Source: Aromatoleum evansii
GTDB taxonomy: Bacteria; Pseudomonadota; Gammaproteobacteria; Burkholderiales; Rhodocyclaceae
Length of the DNA: 64,000 bases
NCBI RefSeq assembly: GCF_012910805.1
Contig: NZ_WTVK01000009.1
Location: 1-64,000 of the forward strand
Direction: 5' to 3'
The position numbers and the translations under genes are program-made. Position 1 is the first letter of the stretch; each line of letters opens with the position of its first letter. The notes below the pieces were generated by a model that saw nothing but the letters and a program-made list of their open reading frames with translations, was not told where the DNA came from and did no database searches. Shown here in pieces: positions 45,752 through 55,938 of the stretch.

Positions 45752-46119
45752 ACGAGGAGGCTTTTGCCCGCAAGGTCGCGGCTCAGCTTTCGGTCGCGGC
45801 GCGCGGCGTTGACGGCGACGTCGCGGACCGTCTGCGGCTCGCGCGCGAGCGTGCGCTTGCGGCGCACAGACCGGCGCTGCCAAGTGTCGGCGCACGGATC
45901 GCCAGTGCGCTGCGGCGGCTGTTCCCGCCCATGATGAGGCCGGCAGCGGTCGCCGCCGCGATCCTCGTCGCCGTGCTGGCGGGCGATTACTGGACGACCT
46001 GGCTGCGTGTGAACGAAATGGAGGAGGTCGATACGGCGCTGCTGATCGACGACCTGCCGATCGACGCCTATCTCGACTCGAATTTCAAGGCATGGCTGCA
46101 GGACGACTCGCAATCCTGA
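45748..46119 (+). CDS. DUF3619 protein, anti-sigma-like topology
   Basis: 123 aa: a basic cytoplasmic N-terminal part (residues 1 to about 68), one membrane helix (RPAAVAAAILVAVLAGDYW), then a short acidic periplasmic end (DTALLIDDLPIDAYLDS). Directly coupled to the sigma gene and of the size and layout of single-pass anti-sigma factors, though no zinc-finger or known anti-sigma motif is seen. Function unknown. Confidence 0.8.
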   Translation: MNEEAFARKVAAQLSVAARGVDGDVADRLRLARERALAAHRPALPSVGARIASALRRLFPPMMRPAAVAAAILVAVLAGDYWTTWLRVNEMEEVDTALLIDDLPIDAYLDSNFKAWLQDDSQS

Positions 46120-46541
46120 TCCTTGCGGCCGCCCTGAGCGGTCCGGTCCTCGCGGTCGCGCCGATCGGCGCGCCCTCGTGGTCGGGGCTGACCGCTGCGC
46201 AGCGTTCGGTGCTCGCGCCGCTGTCGGACGACTGGAACGCAATGAGCGAAGTCCAGCGCCAGCGCTGGCTGGGGGTGGCCGACCGATATTCGCGTCTGAC
46301 GCCCGAAGAGCAGGCGCGTATCAGTGCGCGCATGCGTGACTGGGCAAATCTGCGGCCCGACCAGCGCGAGCGCGCCCGCGATCAGTACCGCGCACTGCGC
46401 AGCATGCCGCGCGAGCGGCGCGAATCGCTGCAGGAGCAGTGGCAGCGCTACCGCAGCATCTCGCCCGAAGAGCGCCAACTCAAATCCGGCCCGCGCATCG
46501 TGCGCCCCCTTCAACGACCGCCCGTGCGCGGCAACAAGTAA
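46092..46541 (+). CDS. DUF3106 periplasmic protein
   Basis: 149 aa with a signal peptide (to about residue 21, VLA-VAP) and a helical mature part with repeating WxxLxPxQR-type units (LTPEEQARISARMRDWANLRPDQRERAR, SISPEERQ). The helix-rich, Arg/Glu/Gln composition recalls Spy/CpxP-like periplasmic chaperones and metal-resistance proteins. 28-bp overlap with the DUF3619 gene and TAATG coupling to the RDD gene. Confidence 0.82.
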   Translation: MAAGRLAILILAAALSGPVLAVAPIGAPSWSGLTAAQRSVLAPLSDDWNAMSEVQRQRWLGVADRYSRLTPEEQARISARMRDWANLRPDQRERARDQYRALRSMPRERRESLQEQWQRYRSISPEERQLKSGPRIVRPLQRPPVRGNK

Positions 46542-47032
46542 TGAAGAAAACAGTCTCCAGTCGCAACGCTCCGGATCCGTCACGCAAGCTTCAATCCCGT
46601 TCCGCACCCCAGGTGCAGGCGGTGGAACTGGCCGGCCTGCGCCGCCGGCTCGCCAGCCTGCTGTACGAGGCCCTGCTGTTGCTGGGCGTGCTCGCGCTGG
46701 TCTTCATGGTTCCGTATCTGTTGCTCGGCGTCTTCTTCGGCATCGCGCCGGCCGGGTGGGTTGCATGGCTGCACATCTACCTCGCCCTGGGCGCGTACTT
46801 CATCTGGTACTGGCGGCGCCGTGGCCAGACGCTCGCGATGCAGACCTGGAAGCTGCGCCTCGTCACCGCCGACGGTCATGCTCCCAGCGTGGCGACCGGC
46901 TGGCTGCGCTACACGCTGGCGTGGCCGTCGCTGCTGTGTTTCGGCCTGGGGCTCGCGTGGGCGCTGGTCGATCGCGATCGCCAGTTCCTGCACGACCGGC
47001 TTGCCGGCACGCGCATCGTCCTGCTGCCCTGA
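46541..47032 (+). CDS. RDD-family membrane protein
   Basis: 163 aa, three to four membrane helices. Family marks include LRRRLASLLYEALLLLGVL (the Arg-Asp-Asp region in a modified form), GQTLAMQTWKLRLVTADG and DRDRQFLHDRLAGTRIV. RDD proteins are small transporters or envelope proteins of varied function. Last gene of the sigma operon. Confidence 0.85.
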   Translation: MKKTVSSRNAPDPSRKLQSRSAPQVQAVELAGLRRRLASLLYEALLLLGVLALVFMVPYLLLGVFFGIAPAGWVAWLHIYLALGAYFIWYWRRRGQTLAMQTWKLRLVTADGHAPSVATGWLRYTLAWPSLLCFGLGLAWALVDRDRQFLHDRLAGTRIVLLP

Positions 47033-47105
47033 GGCGGGCGTCGCTCGGCGCGGGGGGCGTATACTCGCGGCTTGTCCCCATAGCGGCCGGACAACCGGAG
47101 AAAGA

Positions 47106-49793
47106 ATGAAAAGCGAACACGCCCCGACCATCCAACGATCCGACTACACGCCCCTGGCGTGGAACATCGAAGACATTGAGCTGCATTTCGCGCTCGACCC
47201 CGTGGCAACCCTGGTGACGAGCCGGATGCGCTGCGTCCGTCGCGCGTCGCGGGCCGAGCCCCTGCGCCTGCTGGGCGAGGAGCTCGAGCTGGTGAGCGTG
47301 AGCATCGACGGTCGCCCGGCTGAAGACGGCCAGCTCAAGCGGGGCGAGGGCTGGCTGGAGATCGCGCTCGATGCCGACCGCGTGGAGATCGGCATCGTCA
47401 CGCGCATCAATCCGCAGGCGAACACCGCGCTGTCGGGCCTGTATGTGTCGCGTGGCGGCTTCTTCACGCAGTGCGAGGCCGAGGGCTTCCGGCGAATCAC
47501 CTATTTCCCGGACCGCCCCGATGCGATGACACGCTTCACGGTGACGCTGGAAGCGGACGCGGTCGATTATCCGGTGCTGCTGTCGAACGGCAATCTCATT
47601 GCGCAGGGGGCGCTCGAAGGTGGCCGCCACTTTGCGAAGTGGGTCGATCCCTTCCCCAAGCCGTCCTATCTCTTCGCGCTGGTCGCGGCGAAGCTGGTCG
47701 CGCTGGAGCGCCGTGTCGAAACGGCGTCGGGGCGCGAGGTGCTGCTGCAGGTATGGGTGGAGGAGGGCAATCTCGACCGCACCCCGCACGCGCTGGACTC
47801 CCTGGTGCATTCGCTGCGCTGGGACGAGGAGGTGTTCGGCCTGGAGCTCGACCTCGACCGCTTCATGATCGTCGCTGTCAGCGACTTCAACATGGGCGCG
47901 ATGGAGAACAAGGGCCTCAACATCTTCAACGCGAAGTACGTGCTGGCGAAGCCCGACACGGCGACCGACGTCGATTATGAAAACATCGAGAGCGTCGTCG
48001 CGCACGAGTACTTCCACAACTGGACCGGCAACCGCGTGACCTGCCGGGACTGGTTCCAGCTCACGCTCAAGGAAGGCCTGACGGTGTTCCGCGACCAGCA
48101 GTTCTCCGCGGACATGCTGGCCCGGGCGGCGGGCGAGGCGGGCGCAGCGTCGGCACGGGCGGTCAAGCGCATCGACGACGTGCGCGTGCTGCGCGCGGCG
48201 CAGTTCCCCGAGGACGCGGGGCCGATGGCGCATCCCATCCGGCCGGAGCGCTACCAGGAGATCAACAACTTCTACACCGCGACGGTGTACGAGAAGGGTG
48301 CCGAAGTCATCCGCATGCTGCATACCCTTCTGGGCGCGGAGGGTTTCCGCAACGGCATGGACCTGTACTTCAGCTATCACGACGGCCAGGCGGTGACCTG
48401 CGACGACTTCGTCGACTGCATGGCGGAGGCGAACGGTTACGAGCTCGACCAGTTCATGCTCTGGTACAGCCAGGCCGGCACGCCGCGGGTGAAAGCGTCC
48501 GGTACCTGGGACGCGACGGACGGCAGCTACACGCTGACGCTGTCGCAGCACACGCCGCCGACGCCGGGGCAGCCCGACAAGTCGCCGCTGGTGATCCCGG
48601 TTGCGGTGGGCCTCATCGGACCGGACGGCAAGGATCTGCCCCTGAGCCTGGACGGGGAAAGCCACGGCGGCGCGACGACGCGCGTGCTGGTGCTCTCGGA
48701 GGCGGAGCAGACTTTCCGCTTCACCGGCCTGGCCGCCGAGCCGGTGCCTTCGGTGCTGCGCGGGTTCTCTGCGCCGGTGGTCCTCGAACTGGACGAGAGC
48801 GACGAGCGGCTGGCATTCCGCATGGCGCACGACGCCGATGCCTTCAACCGCTGGGACGCCGCGCAGCGTTACGCGGAGCGCGTGATCCTCGCGCTCGCGG
48901 CGGATGTCGCCGCAGGGCGTGCGCCGGCGCTGCCGGACGCATTCGCCGCGGCATTCCGCGCCCTCCTGAACGACGGGGCGCTCGACCCGGCCTTCCGCGC
49001 GCAGGCCGCGGCGCTGCCATCGGAAACCTATCTCCTCGAACGGATGGAGCCCGCCGATCCGGCCGCGCTGCGCGTCGCGCTGATGCAAGTGATGCGCGAC
49101 CTGGGCACGGGGCTCGCGGCAGACTGGCTGGCGATCGAGGCGGCAATGGAGGTGCCGGGCGAGTATCGCTATCACCCGGGCGACGCGGGTCGGCGTGCGC
49201 TGGGCAATCTCGCGCTGAAGTATCTCGCGGCCGGCGGTGTCGCCGAGGGGCTGGCGCGCGCCGAGGCGCGGTTCGCGCGCTTCGGCAACATGACCGAGGG
49301 TTTCGGTGCGCTCGCCGCCCTGGTCCAGAGTGCGAGCCCCGCGCGTGAGGCGGCGCTGTCGCGCTTCCACGAGCGTTACCGCGACGATGCCCTGGTGCTG
49401 GACAAGTGGTTCGCGCTGCAGGCCTCGGCCTGGCGCTGGGACCCAAGTGCGGCGCCGGTGCTCGGGCGCGTGCGCGTGCTGATGGACGATCCGGCCTTCA
49501 GTCTCGCCAATCCGAACAAGGTGTATGCGCTGCTGGGGAGTTTCTTCCGTGCGAACGCGGCCGAGTTCCACGCGCCGGACGGCAGCGGGCACGCGTTCTG
49601 GGCCGATCAGGTGATCGCGCTGGATGGCCGCAATCCGCAGGTGGCGGCGCGCATGGCGCGGGCGCTGGAGAACTGGCGGCGCTTCACGCCGGCTCTGCGG
49701 CAGAGCATCCGTGCGCAGATCGAGCGGGTCGCCGCGACGCCGGGGCTTTCGCCCGACGTCGCGGAGATCGTCGGCAAGGCGCTCGCGGACTGA
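47106..49793 (+). CDS. pepN: Aminopeptidase N (M1 family)
   Basis: 895-aa zinc aminopeptidase of the E. coli PepN type. FNMGAMENKGLNIFNAKYVL is the substrate-binding loop; HEYFH (H300, E301, H304) plus E323 (18 residues after H304) bind and activate zinc. The C-terminal helical domain is complete. Releases N-terminal amino acids in cytoplasmic peptide turnover. Confidence 0.97.
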   Translation: MKSEHAPTIQRSDYTPLAWNIEDIELHFALDPVATLVTSRMRCVRRASRAEPLRLLGEELELVSVSIDGRPAEDGQLKRGEGWLEIALDADRVEIGIVTRINPQANTALSGLYVSRGGFFTQCEAEGFRRITYFPDRPDAMTRFTVTLEADAVDYPVLLSNGNLIAQGALEGGRHFAKWVDPFPKPSYLFALVAAKLVALERRVETASGREVLLQVWVEEGNLDRTPHALDSLVHSLRWDEEVFGLELDLDRFMIVAVSDFNMGAMENKGLNIFNAKYVLAKPDTATDVDYENIESVVAHEYFHNWTGNRVTCRDWFQLTLKEGLTVFRDQQFSADMLARAAGEAGAASARAVKRIDDVRVLRAAQFPEDAGPMAHPIRPERYQEINNFYTATVYEKGAEVIRMLHTLLGAEGFRNGMDLYFSYHDGQAVTCDDFVDCMAEANGYELDQFMLWYSQAGTPRVKASGTWDATDGSYTLTLSQHTPPTPGQPDKSPLVIPVAVGLIGPDGKDLPLSLDGESHGGATTRVLVLSEAEQTFRFTGLAAEPVPSVLRGFSAPVVLELDESDERLAFRMAHDADAFNRWDAAQRYAERVILALAADVAAGRAPALPDAFAAAFRALLNDGALDPAFRAQAAALPSETYLLERMEPADPAALRVALMQVMRDLGTGLAADWLAIEAAMEVPGEYRYHPGDAGRRALGNLALKYLAAGGVAEGLARAEARFARFGNMTEGFGALAALVQSASPAREAALSRFHERYRDDALVLDKWFALQASAWRWDPSAAPVLGRVRVLMDDPAFSLANPNKVYALLGSFFRANAAEFHAPDGSGHAFWADQVIALDGRNPQVAARMARALENWRRFTPALRQSIRAQIERVAATPGLSPDVAEIVGKALAD

Positions 49794-49819
49794 GTCCCGG
49801 GCGTGCGCCCGAAGGACGA

Positions 49820-49844
49820 GCGGGCCGCGATGTACGCGGCCCGC
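49820..49844. terminator. U-less hairpin between pepN and the CBS gene
   Basis: Perfect 10-bp stem (GCGGGCCGCG / CGCGGCCCGC) with ATGTA loop between the two convergent stops. No T-run. Confidence 0.5.
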
Positions 49845-49851
49845 GTGGTGT

Positions 49852-50304
49852 TCAGGTGGTGAGTTCGCCGGCGATGTAGTTCGACAGGTGGCTGATCGTC
49901 TTTTCCTGCTGGTCGATGATGGACTTGACCACGTCGCCGATCGTGACGATGCCGACGATGCGGCCCTGCTCGACCACCGGCAGGTGACGGAAGCGGTTTT
50001 CCGTCATGATGTTCATCACCGCGTCGATCGCCAGGGCGGGGGTGATCGTGCACACGTTGGGGGTCATCACGTCGCCTACGATGGCTTCGCGCGAATTGAG
50101 GCCCTTGAGGACCAGCTTCCGCGCGTAGTCGCGTTCGGTGAAGATGCCCACGAGGCGTTCGTTCTCGACGACCAGCACCGAGCCGATGTCGTGTTTCGCC
50201 ATCATTGCAAGGGCGTCGAGGACGCTGACGCCGGGCGTCACCGAGTGCGTCGTCGAGCCTTTCTGTTCGAGAATCTGTCGCACTGTCACTGTCGTCGCAA
50301 GCAT
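49852..50304 (-). CDS. Tandem CBS-domain protein
   Basis: 150 aa consisting of two CBS domains (TVRQILEQKG..DIGSVLVVENERLVGIFTERDYARKLVLKG and VGDVMTPNVCTITPALAIDAVMNIMTENRFRHLPVVEQGRIVGIVTIGDVV). Such stand-alone proteins bind adenine nucleotides and regulate partners; the partner here is unknown. Confidence 0.92.
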   Translation of the reverse strand: MLATTVTVRQILEQKGSTTHSVTPGVSVLDALAMMAKHDIGSVLVVENERLVGIFTERDYARKLVLKGLNSREAIVGDVMTPNVCTITPALAIDAVMNIMTENRFRHLPVVEQGRIVGIVTIGDVVKSIIDQQEKTISHLSNYIAGELTT

Positions 50305-50413
50305 CGTGTCCCTCCGTTCGTGTTAGGCATTCACGCGGTTCTCCCGGACATCGGGAGCATGCTGGCATAGCTTGAAACGAACCGCGCGCGGATGCAAGTG
50401 CGCAATGACCGGC

Positions 50414-50430
50414 GGGGCCCTAGCGGCCCC
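50414..50430 (-). terminator. Hairpin after panC
   Basis: GGGGCC, CTAGC loop, GGCCCC, 8 bp past the panC stop on the minus strand. No strong T-run; weak terminator at best. The rest of the 133-bp gap to the CBS gene shows nothing. Confidence 0.35.
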
Positions 50431-50437
50431 GGGCGCG

Positions 50438-51289
<852 letters not shown>

Positions 51290-52105
51290 TCAGTAGCAGT
51301 GTTCGGCGGCGGGGAAGCTGCCGTCCTTGACCGCGCGGACGTAGTTGGCCACGGCTTCCTCGATGCTGGCGGCGCCGGGCATGAAATTCTTGACGAAGCG
51401 CGCCTTGCGGCCCGGATAGACCCCGATCATGTCGTGCAGCACGAGCACCTGGCCGTCGCAGGCGGGGCCCGCACCGATGCCTATCGTGGCCATCGAGGTG
51501 AGGCTGGCGGTGACCTCGCCGGCAAGGGTGGCGGGGACCATCTCCATGACCATGAGGGCGGCTCCGGCCTGTTCGAGCGCGTGTGCGTCGGACTTGAGCT
51601 GCGCGGCGCCCGCTTCGCTGCGGCCCTGCACGCGGTAGCCGCCGAGCTGATTCACGGACTGAGGCGTGAGGCCGATGTGCGCGCACACGGGCACGCCGCG
51701 TTCGACGAGGAAGCGCACGGTCTCGGCCATGAAGGCGCCGCCTTCGAGCTTGACCATGTGGGCGCCGGCCGCCATCAGGCGCGCGGCGTTGCGCAGCGCC
51801 TGTTCGGGGCTTTCCTGGTAGCTGCCGAAGGACATGTCGGCAACGATGAACAGGCGGGTGTTGGCGCGGGCAACGCACTCGGTGTGGTAGACCATCTGGT
51901 CGACGGTCACCGGCAGGGTCGACTTCTGCCCCTGCACCACGTTGCCGAGGGAGTCCCCGACCAGCGCGACGTCCACGCCGGCGCGTTCGAGCAGTGCGGC
52001 GAAGCTCGCGTCGTAGCAGGTGAGCATGGCGATCTTGCGCCCTTCGCTGCGCATCTTGGCAAGCTCGGACAGGGTGACGGGTTTTTCGTCCTGGAGGTAG
52101 CTCAT
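51290..52105 (-). CDS. panB: 3-methyl-2-oxobutanoate hydroxymethyltransferase
   Basis: 271 aa, first committed step to pantothenate. [83 protein letters not shown] and the late [20 protein letters not shown] define PanB. Confidence 0.98.
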   Translation of the reverse strand: MSYLQDEKPVTLSELAKMRSEGRKIAMLTCYDASFAALLERAGVDVALVGDSLGNVVQGQKSTLPVTVDQMVYHTECVARANTRLFIVADMSFGSYQESPEQALRNAARLMAAGAHMVKLEGGAFMAETVRFLVERGVPVCAHIGLTPQSVNQLGGYRVQGRSEAGAAQLKSDAHALEQAGAALMVMEMVPATLAGEVTASLTSMATIGIGAGPACDGQVLVLHDMIGVYPGRKARFVKNFMPGAASIEEAVANYVRAVKDGSFPAAEHCY

Positions 52106-52183
52106 CGGGGTTCCTCGGAAGAGGCGCGGGTCATTCTTGAGTTGCGCGCGTGTGCAGGCCGTTTCGGTCCGCCGGCCGTCCGC

Positions 52184-52825
52184 TCAGGCGGCGTAGCCGA
52201 AGAATTCTCGATAGCTGCGCATGTTGCGCAGGCGATCGAGCAGGAGTTCGAAGTCGTCATCGTGGTCGACCGGGTTGAGGACTTCGGCATCGACGATGAA
52301 CAGCGGCGCTGCGTCATACTGGTAGAAGAAGCGTGCGTAACGTTCGGCGACGCGTTCGAGGTACTGCTCGGTGATGCGCCGCTCGGTGTCGAGGCCGCGC
52401 CGGCGCACGCGTTCGACCAGCGTTTCGGGCTTGGCCTGCAGGTAGATGATGAGGTCGGGCTTCGGCGGGGCTGCGGGCTTCATCGCATCGAACACGCGCT
52501 GGTAGAGCGCGAGCTCGTCGGGGGCGAGGTTCAGCGCCGCGAACAGCGGATCCTTGTCGAGCACGAAGTCGGACACGACGCGCTGCTGCTTCTCCATCGC
52601 CTCGGCGACGATGCCGAGCTGGTCGAAGCGCTGGAACAGGAAGTGCAGCTGGGTCGACATCGCCCAGCGCTCGGCGTCCTGGTAGAAGCGGCCGAGGAAG
52701 GGGTTGAGTTCGGGCTGCTCGAACAGCGCCCGCGCGTCGAGGCGTTCCGCCAGCCGCCGTGCGAGCGAGGTCTTGCCCGCGCCGATGGGGCCTTCGACCA
52801 CGATGTAGCGTGCCTTGTCGAACAT
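52184..52825 (-). CDS. Deoxynucleoside kinase family protein
   Basis: 213 aa P-loop kinase (dGK/dAK family). EGPIGAGKTSLARRLAERL is the nucleotide loop; ELNPFLGRFYQD..AMSTQLHFLFQRFDQL, VVSDFVLDKDPLFAALNL and RVRRRGLDTERRI follow the family pattern. Substrate base specificity is not readable. A conserved neighbour of folK and panB in betaproteobacteria. Confidence 0.9.
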   Translation of the reverse strand: MFDKARYIVVEGPIGAGKTSLARRLAERLDARALFEQPELNPFLGRFYQDAERWAMSTQLHFLFQRFDQLGIVAEAMEKQQRVVSDFVLDKDPLFAALNLAPDELALYQRVFDAMKPAAPPKPDLIIYLQAKPETLVERVRRRGLDTERRITEQYLERVAERYARFFYQYDAAPLFIVDAEVLNPVDHDDDFELLLDRLRNMRSYREFFGYAA

Positions 52826-52840
52826 GCAGCAGAGTCGCCT

Positions 52841-53203
52841 TTAGTTTCTGAAGATGAAATATACCGCGCCAAGCATACACAGGGCGGCCCAAAGGTAGTC
52901 AAGCTTGATCGGCTGCTTCATGTACAGCACGACGAAGGGGACGAAGACCAGCAGGGTGATGACTTCCTGCATGATCTTGAGCTGGGCGAGGTTCAGCTCG
53001 CTTGCGCCGATGCGGTTCGCGGGCACCTGCAGCAGGTATTCGAAGAGGGCGATGCCCCAGCTGACGATGGCTGCGACGAACCAGGCCTTCGACTGCATGT
53101 TCTTGAGGTGCCCGTACCACGCGAAGGTCATGAAGACGTTCGATGCGGTGAGCAGCATCGCGGTCTGCACCCAGGCGGGCAGGGTCTGCATCCAGGCAGT
53201 CAT
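52841..53203 (-). CDS. DUF486 membrane protein
   Basis: 120 aa, four membrane helices, related to the small drug/metabolite transporter group. The blocks NVFMTFAWYGHLKNM, WGIALFEYLLQVPANRIG and FNLAQLKIMQEVITL-like residues are typical of DUF486. Function unknown. Confidence 0.88.
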   Translation of the reverse strand: MTAWMQTLPAWVQTAMLLTASNVFMTFAWYGHLKNMQSKAWFVAAIVSWGIALFEYLLQVPANRIGASELNLAQLKIMQEVITLLVFVPFVVLYMKQPIKLDYLWAALCMLGAVYFIFRN

Positions 53204-53227
53204 GGGCGACTCGGTGTTGCAGGCGGA

Positions 53228-53740
53228 TCAGGAAACGCGCTCGATGCGCTGGTCGCCCACGGCGTCGAGCAGGTCGGCGGCGCGGCCATGGCCGGGAATC
53301 GCAGTGTCCGGCGCGATTTCGGCCAGCGGGACGAGGACGAAGGCCCGCTGGTGCATGCGCGGATGCGGGATCTCGAGACCCGGTTGGGAGATCGTCGCGT
53401 CGCCGTAGAGGAGCAGGTCGAGATCGAGCGTGCGCGGGGCGAGCTCGGTTTCGCGCCTGCGGCCGTGCAGCGCTTCGAGCGTCAGCAGGGTGTTGAGGAG
53501 CTTCTGCGCGGGCAGCGTGGTTTCCACTTCGGCGACGGCGTTCAGGTAGTCCGGGTGACCGGTGACGCCGATCGGTGCGGTGCGGTAGAGGCCGGAACGC
53601 GCGACGAGGCGGGTGCCGGGCAGGGCGTCCAGGGCGGCGAAGGCGCTGTCGAGTGCCGCGGCGGTATCGCCCAGGTTGGCGCCGAGGGCGATGAACGCGC
53701 GCACCGGGTTGCCGTGCGGCAGCGGGCGGTGGGGGCTCAT
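53228..53740 (-). CDS. folK: 2-amino-4-hydroxy-6-hydroxymethyldihydropteridine pyrophosphokinase
   Basis: HPPK, 170 aa, ATP-dependent pyrophosphorylation in folate synthesis. FIALGANLGDTAAALDSAF, YRTAPIGVTGHPDYLNAVAEVET, and the signature RTLDLDLLLYGDATISQPGLEIPHPRMHQRAFVLVPL are present. Its ATG overlaps the pcnB stop (ATGA). Confidence 0.97.
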   Translation of the reverse strand: MSPHRPLPHGNPVRAFIALGANLGDTAAALDSAFAALDALPGTRLVARSGLYRTAPIGVTGHPDYLNAVAEVETTLPAQKLLNTLLTLEALHGRRRETELAPRTLDLDLLLYGDATISQPGLEIPHPRMHQRAFVLVPLAEIAPDTAIPGHGRAADLLDAVGDQRIERVS

Positions 53741-55095
53741 GACGCGTCGCTGCTCGCGGTGGCCTCGGCTGCGGCCGGTTTGCGCCGGCGTCGGCGCCGT
53801 TTGCGCTCGGCGGTTTCGCCGGCGGACGGCGCCGCGGCGAGAAGGGCCTCGCGCGCGTCGTGGCCGGCGTGGGCGAAGCGATCCCACCATTCCGGCAGCG
53901 CGGCGTCGATCTCTCCGGACTGGGCGCGCAGGCGCAGGAAGTCCCACGCGGCACGGTAGCGCGGTTGTTCGATGAGGCGATAGGGGGTCTTGCCGGTGCA
54001 CTTGTCGAAGCGCGGCTGCAGGGCCCAGATTTCCTTGATGTCGCCCACGATGCGCTTGGTGATCGCGAGCTTGCCGGCCTGCTTGTCGAGCACTTCGTCC
54101 ATCGCCGCGAAGAGCGCGGGCTGGGTGTGCTCGCCGTCCTTCCTGCGCGCTTCCCAGTTGGCCAGCACTTCGTGCCACAGCAGGGTCGCGAACAGGAAGC
54201 CCGGTGAGACGGGCTTGTCGGCGCGCACCCGCTCGTCGGTGTTCTCCAGCGACAGCCACACGAAGCGCTCGCCCAGCGGCTGTTCGAGGATCACGTCGAG
54301 CAGCGGCAGCAGGCCGTGGTGCAGGCCCTCCTCGCGCAACTGCTGTAGGCACTTGACGGCGTAGCCGGAGAACAGCAGCTTGAGCATCTCGTCGAAGAGG
54401 CGTGCTGCGGGCACGTTCTCGAGGAGTTCCGCCATCTCGCGGATGGGGTTGCGCGCGGCGGGGTCGAGCGTGAGCCCGAGCTTGGCGCCGAGTCGCACGC
54501 CGCGCAGCATGCGCACGGGGTCTTCGCGGTAGCGCGCGCGCGGGTCGCCGATGATGCGCAGGGTCTTCTGCTTGAGGTCCGCGACGCCGTGGTGGTAGTC
54601 GAGGATCTGTTCGGTGGTCGGGTCGTAGTACAGCGCGTTGACGGTGAAGTCGCGGCGCGTGGCGTCCTCGGCCTGCGAGCCGTACACGTTGTCGCGCAGG
54701 ACGCGTCCGTGTTCGTCGGTTTCGGCGTCCTCGGCAGTCTGGCTGGCGCGGAAGGTCGAGACTTCGATCGTTTCCGGGCCGCTCATGACGTGCACGATCT
54801 TGAAGCGGCGGCCGATGATGCGCGAGCGGCGGAACAGCGCGCGCACTTCCTCGGGCGTTGCGCTGGTGGCGACGTCGTAGTCCTTGGGCGGATGGCCGAC
54901 CAGCAGGTCGCGCACGGCGCCGCCTACGACAAAGGCCTTGTGGCCGGCTTCCTGCAGCACGGTGCACACCTTGCGGGCGGCAGGCGAGATCTGTTCGCGA
55001 CGGATGCCGTGCTGGGTGACGGGGACCAGCGCAGGTTCGGTGTTGATGGGCGAGGCGGCGCGGCGGAAGACCTTGCGCAGCAGCTTGCGGATCAT
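53737..55095 (-). CDS. pcnB: Poly(A) polymerase I
   Basis: 452-aa class II nucleotidyltransferase adding 3' poly(A) tails to RNA. GHKAFVVGGAVRDLLVGHPPKDYDVATSATPEEV has the catalytic Asp pair; RRDFTVNALYYDPTTEQILDYHHGVADL and DPVRMLRGVRLGAKLG follow. The basic C-terminus (RKRRRRRRK) with an Ala/Ser tail supports the PcnB call over CCA-adding enzyme. Confidence 0.95.
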   Translation of the reverse strand: MIRKLLRKVFRRAASPINTEPALVPVTQHGIRREQISPAARKVCTVLQEAGHKAFVVGGAVRDLLVGHPPKDYDVATSATPEEVRALFRRSRIIGRRFKIVHVMSGPETIEVSTFRASQTAEDAETDEHGRVLRDNVYGSQAEDATRRDFTVNALYYDPTTEQILDYHHGVADLKQKTLRIIGDPRARYREDPVRMLRGVRLGAKLGLTLDPAARNPIREMAELLENVPAARLFDEMLKLLFSGYAVKCLQQLREEGLHHGLLPLLDVILEQPLGERFVWLSLENTDERVRADKPVSPGFLFATLLWHEVLANWEARRKDGEHTQPALFAAMDEVLDKQAGKLAITKRIVGDIKEIWALQPRFDKCTGKTPYRLIEQPRYRAAWDFLRLRAQSGEIDAALPEWWDRFAHAGHDAREALLAAAPSAGETAERKRRRRRRKPAAAEATASSDAS

Positions 55096-55171
55096 TGGAG
55101 GGAAAGGGGTGCAGTCAACATAAGCTTGGAATCATAACCGATGCGGCGCTGCGGTAGGGGCTGCATCGTGC

Positions 55172-55228
55172 TGTGGGAGCGGCTTCAGCCGCAAATGGGC
55201 GCCGATTCGCGGCTGAAGCCGCTCCCAC
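55172..55228. repeat. REP-like inverted repeat, GGGAGCGGCTTCAGCC family, copy 2
   Basis: Arms 55172-55195 and 55206-55228 form a long hairpin with a 10-nt loop; sequence nearly identical to the arms at 30575-30650. It lies between pcnB and the HAD phosphatase gene (55096-55241), with no promoter recognised beside it. Confidence 0.85.
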
Positions 55229-55241
55229 GGGGCGACGGGGC

Positions 55242-55904
55242 TCAGCGCAGCGACATGATCGGCCAGCCGGCCTGCGTCGCGTGGGCGCGCAGGGTGTCGT
55301 CGGGATCGACGGCGACGGGATCGGTGACGCGCGACATCAGCGGCAGGTCGTTGTGCGAGTCGCTGTAGAACCACGAGCGCGCGAAGCTGCCGGCATACAG
55401 GCCGAGCGATTCGAGCCAGGCGTCGACGCGCTCGATCTTGCCGGCCTTGAACGCGGGCATGCCGCGCGGCTTGCCGGTGAAGGCGCCGTTCTCCTGCGCG
55501 GGGATGGTGGCGACGAGGTGCGGGATGCCGAATTCGCGCACGATGGGGCCGGTGACGAAGCTGTTGGTGGCGGTGACGACGGCGACGAGGGCTCCGCTTT
55601 CGGTATGTTGGCGCACCAGCGCGCGGGCCTTGTCGGTGATCATCGGTGCGACCGAGCCGGCCATGAACTCGCGGTGCCAGGCGTCGAGTTGCTCGCGCGA
55701 GTGGCGTGCGAGCGGGGCGAGCTGGAAGTCGAGGAACTCGAAGATGTCGAGCGTGCCGGCCTTGTACTGCTCGTAGAACTCGATGTTCTTCGCTTCCTGC
55801 ACTTCGCGGTCGAGGACGCCCTTGGCGATGAGGAACTGGGCCCAGGCGAAGTCGGAGTCGCCGGCGAGGAGGGTGTTGTCGAGGTCGAAGAGGACGAGAT
55901 CCAC
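55242..55904 (-). CDS. HAD-family IB phosphatase
   Basis: 220 aa. Motif I LVLFDLDNTLLAGDSD with the nucleophile Asp, motif II VAVVTATNSFVTGP, motif III/IV region WFYSDSHNDLPLMSRV. Similar to SerB-like and phosphatidylglycerophosphate phosphatase-type IB enzymes; the substrate cannot be assigned. Follows hda by 34 bp. Confidence 0.88.
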   Translation of the reverse strand: MDLVLFDLDNTLLAGDSDFAWAQFLIAKGVLDREVQEAKNIEFYEQYKAGTLDIFEFLDFQLAPLARHSREQLDAWHREFMAGSVAPMITDKARALVRQHTESGALVAVVTATNSFVTGPIVREFGIPHLVATIPAQENGAFTGKPRGMPAFKAGKIERVDAWLESLGLYAGSFARSWFYSDSHNDLPLMSRVTDPVAVDPDDTLRAHATQAGWPIMSLR

Positions 55905-55938
55905 GTGTATTTCCTTGGGGTTGGGGCCTGCGGCCGGC

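Noticed and set aside
46863-49592. A minus-strand open frame of about 900 codons opposite pepN
   Set aside because: Antisense shadow of a clear M1 aminopeptidase with an intact HEYFH site; no recognisable motifs in the shadow.
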